This document shows positions 51,765 to 53,064 of a DNA stretch of 53,064 nucleotides, in pieces. The stretch is taken from assembly GCA_902591645.1 (NCBI GenBank), contig CACJBM010000006.1:1-53064 (forward strand), given 5' to 3'. Both the position numbers and the translations under genes were made by a program. This DNA comes from an uncultured Verrucomicrobiota bacterium (GTDB lineage Bacteria > Verrucomicrobiota > Verrucomicrobiae > Verrucomicrobiales > DEV007). Numbering within the stretch: the first letter of the stretch is position 1; each line of letters begins with the position of its first letter. The notes beneath the pieces were generated by a model. That model did no database searches and was not told the origin of the DNA. It saw nothing but the letters and a program-made list of their open reading frames with translations.

Positions 51765-53064
51765 ATGTCATCTACAAAAGAAATTAGTAAGAATAAGAGC
51801 GCTCAGGTCTGGCTGTTTTCAGCGATCGGAGTGGCTCTTGTTTTCGGAATTGTTTTAGCACTTAATTTGATAGTGTCGACTAACGTCCCTTTCAAGATTG
51901 ATTTGACTGAGGATAAAATTCATACCCTCTCACAAGGAACAAAAGATGTAATCGAAGAGTTAGATACTCCTGTGACTATGTCATTTTTTGTTTCTAAGGA
52001 TAAAGACAATATGCGACCTGAGCTCATACCTTTTGCTAAGAGGGTTGATTCTTTATTGAAAGAATATGAAAGAGGATCCAGCGGTGGCTTTATCGAAATA
52101 GAACGAGTCGATCCTTCTCCTGATTCAGAGGAGGAGGATAGGGCCAAGCTAAATAATCTGCAGGGCATTCCAGGTCGTTTAAATGAGCCGGCATATCTTG
52201 GCCTTACCATTACTTGTTTAGATAGGAAATCTTCGATTCCATTCATTGATCCAAACAGAGAGCAAATGTTGGAATATGATATTTCAAGAGCGATAGTGGA
52301 AGTGACGCGTGAAGGGGCTCCTAAAGTGGGATTAATGTCAGCGCTTCCAGTTCAAGGCGGACCAGCAACTCCATTTGCCCAGCCAGGACAAGGCCAACAG
52401 AATAGGCCGTGGCAATTTTATACTCAACTTAAGAGAGATTACGATCCGGATCCGACTGACTTTGGAAGTAACTTAGTAGATTTGGGTTTGGATATTGAAG
52501 AGGTTCCTGGAGACGTCGATGTAGTTCTCCTTGTTCATCCAGCCGGAATTTCAGAGAATGCTCAATTTGCGCTTGATCAATTTTTGTTAAGAGGTGGCAA
52601 TATTGTTGCGTTTCTCGATTCTTTTAGTGCTGTGGCTGCCCAGTCGCAACCACAGAGGCAGCAGTTTGGCGGTGCTCCGCAGGCGCCTGGTATACCAACA
52701 TCCTCAAATATAGAGAAACTACTTAATGCATGGGGAGTCAACTTTGAGGCGAATCAGGTATTGGCTGATAGAAAATATGAAACGGCACAAACCCAAACCT
52801 CAAACAATCCAGCAGTTCTTACAATTACACGAGAGGCTATCAATAAAGAGGACACATTAACGACTTCGATAAGGGATCTTTTGATGTATTTCTCAGGTGT
52901 CTTTTATGTAAGTGAGAAGGAAGGGGTTAAAGTTGAAACTTTAATTAAATCAAGTTCAAAGTCGCAATTAGTGATTCCCCAGAGCGTTCAGTTTAATCCG
53001 GATCAAGTCACTCAGAACTTTAAAGCTTCAGGCAAAGAGTATCCTTTGGCATTGAGATTGAGTG
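51765..53064 (+). CDS. gldG: GldG-like auxiliary component of the ABC-2 system (cut by window edge)
   Basis: The frame opens at ATG 51765 and stays open through the last base, so at least 433 codons are present and the C-terminus is missing. An N-terminal membrane segment (about 17-37) is followed by VPFKIDLTEDKIHTLSQGTKDVIEEL (about 41-66), typical of the DUF4350/GldG-type uncharacterised ABC component. ISRAIVEVTREG and DVVLLVHPAG (about 250-260) follow, then FALDQFLLRGGNIVAFLD, and a long Gln-rich loop (PQRQQFGGAPQAPG). It begins 18 bases after the permease gene. The last helix seen in other GldG proteins lies outside the window. Confidence 0.85.
   Translation, partial: MSSTKEISKNKSAQVWLFSAIGVALVFGIVLALNLIVSTNVPFKIDLTEDKIHTLSQGTKDVIEELDTPVTMSFFVSKDKDNMRPELIPFAKRVDSLLKEYERGSSGGFIEIERVDPSPDSEEEDRAKLNNLQGIPGRLNEPAYLGLTITCLDRKSSIPFIDPNREQMLEYDISRAIVEVTREGAPKVGLMSALPVQGGPATPFAQPGQGQQNRPWQFYTQLKRDYDPDPTDFGSNLVDLGLDIEEVPGDVDVVLLVHPAGISENAQFALDQFLLRGGNIVAFLDSFSAVAAQSQPQRQQFGGAPQAPGIPTSSNIEKLLNAWGVNFEANQVLADRKYETAQTQTSNNPAVLTITREAINKEDTLTTSIRDLLMYFSGVFYVSEKEGVKVETLIKSSSKSQLVIPQSVQFNPDQVTQNFKASGKEYPLALRLS

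Noticed and set aside
49076..53064. Phage, transposon or toxin-antitoxin elements near the right edge
   Set aside because: All genes there have clear housekeeping or ABC-transport assignments, with no terminal repeats, integrase or transposase.

Overview
This 53 kb window looks like a chromosomal segment of a free-living, probably marine or aquatic member of the Verrucomicrobiota (PVC group). The evidence is a cluster of PVC-type secreted proteins at the left end (DUF1501, DUF1549/DUF1553, planctomycete-type cytochrome and WD40 proteins, DUF6807), a TraR/DksA-like protein with a Lys/Ala-rich tail, and L33 and S18 proteins that lack zinc-binding cysteines. The DNA is AT-rich (about 40 % GC by eye). 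Shine-Dalgarno sequences are scarce, and several genes have a TATAAT box 6-9 bp before the start codon. I see no insertion sequence, prophage, CRISPR array or rRNA. The exact order or family cannot be fixed from this sequence alone.

Layout. 1-9.9 kb: one plus-strand run of two tandem DUF1501 proteins (the first cut by the window edge), a DUF1549/DUF1553 cytochrome-like protein, a large pre-peptidase-domain protein and a PSCyt1/WD40 protein, followed by a secreted DUF6807 protein. 10.8-17.8 kb: a degenerate Nramp-like transporter, a secreted sulfatase, the peptide/pyruvate transporter CstA and an SLC13-type permease with RCK_C domains. 18-20.3 kb: a compact group of DksA-like, L33, S18 and FolE2 genes that all look zinc-sparing. 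20.6-24 kb: citramalate synthase, an M23 peptidase and UppP. 24.2-30.4 kb: tRNA-Ser, a lipoprotein, MoeA, an isolated MarR regulator, a YfiH-like protein, a Dabb protein, IspE, PdxH, Hpt and MoaD. 30.5-34.4 kb: LepA, LepB and a squalene/phytoene synthase. 34.4-39.1 kb (minus): a conserved hypothetical, an LptF/LptG permease, ApbE and a GC-rich Agl23/GT39-like membrane protein. 39.2-42.3 kb: an ABC exporter, tRNA-Lys, tRNA-Arg and ScpA. 42.4-49 kb: the conserved nusA-infB-rbfA-nrnA-truB-ribF group. 49.1-53 kb: XthA and a GldA/GldF/GldG-like ABC system cut by the right edge.

How the genes fit together. The left third is a secreted and transport module suited to breaking down and taking up organic matter (sulfatase, DUF1501/PSCyt proteins, CstA, SLC13). 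The rest is mainly housekeeping: translation, isoprenoid precursors (IspE feeding a C30/C40 head-to-head synthase and undecaprenyl recycling by UppP), molybdopterin (MoeA, MoaD), vitamins and envelope biogenesis. The most unusual items are the zinc-independent DksA/L33/S18/FolE2 group, the operon in which two different secreted proteins both carry long Lys/Glu-rich coiled coils, an Nramp homologue without the usual metal-binding motifs, the recurrent TATAAT-to-ATG spacing that implies leaderless or near-leaderless mRNAs, and several perfect inverted repeats in promoter regions.
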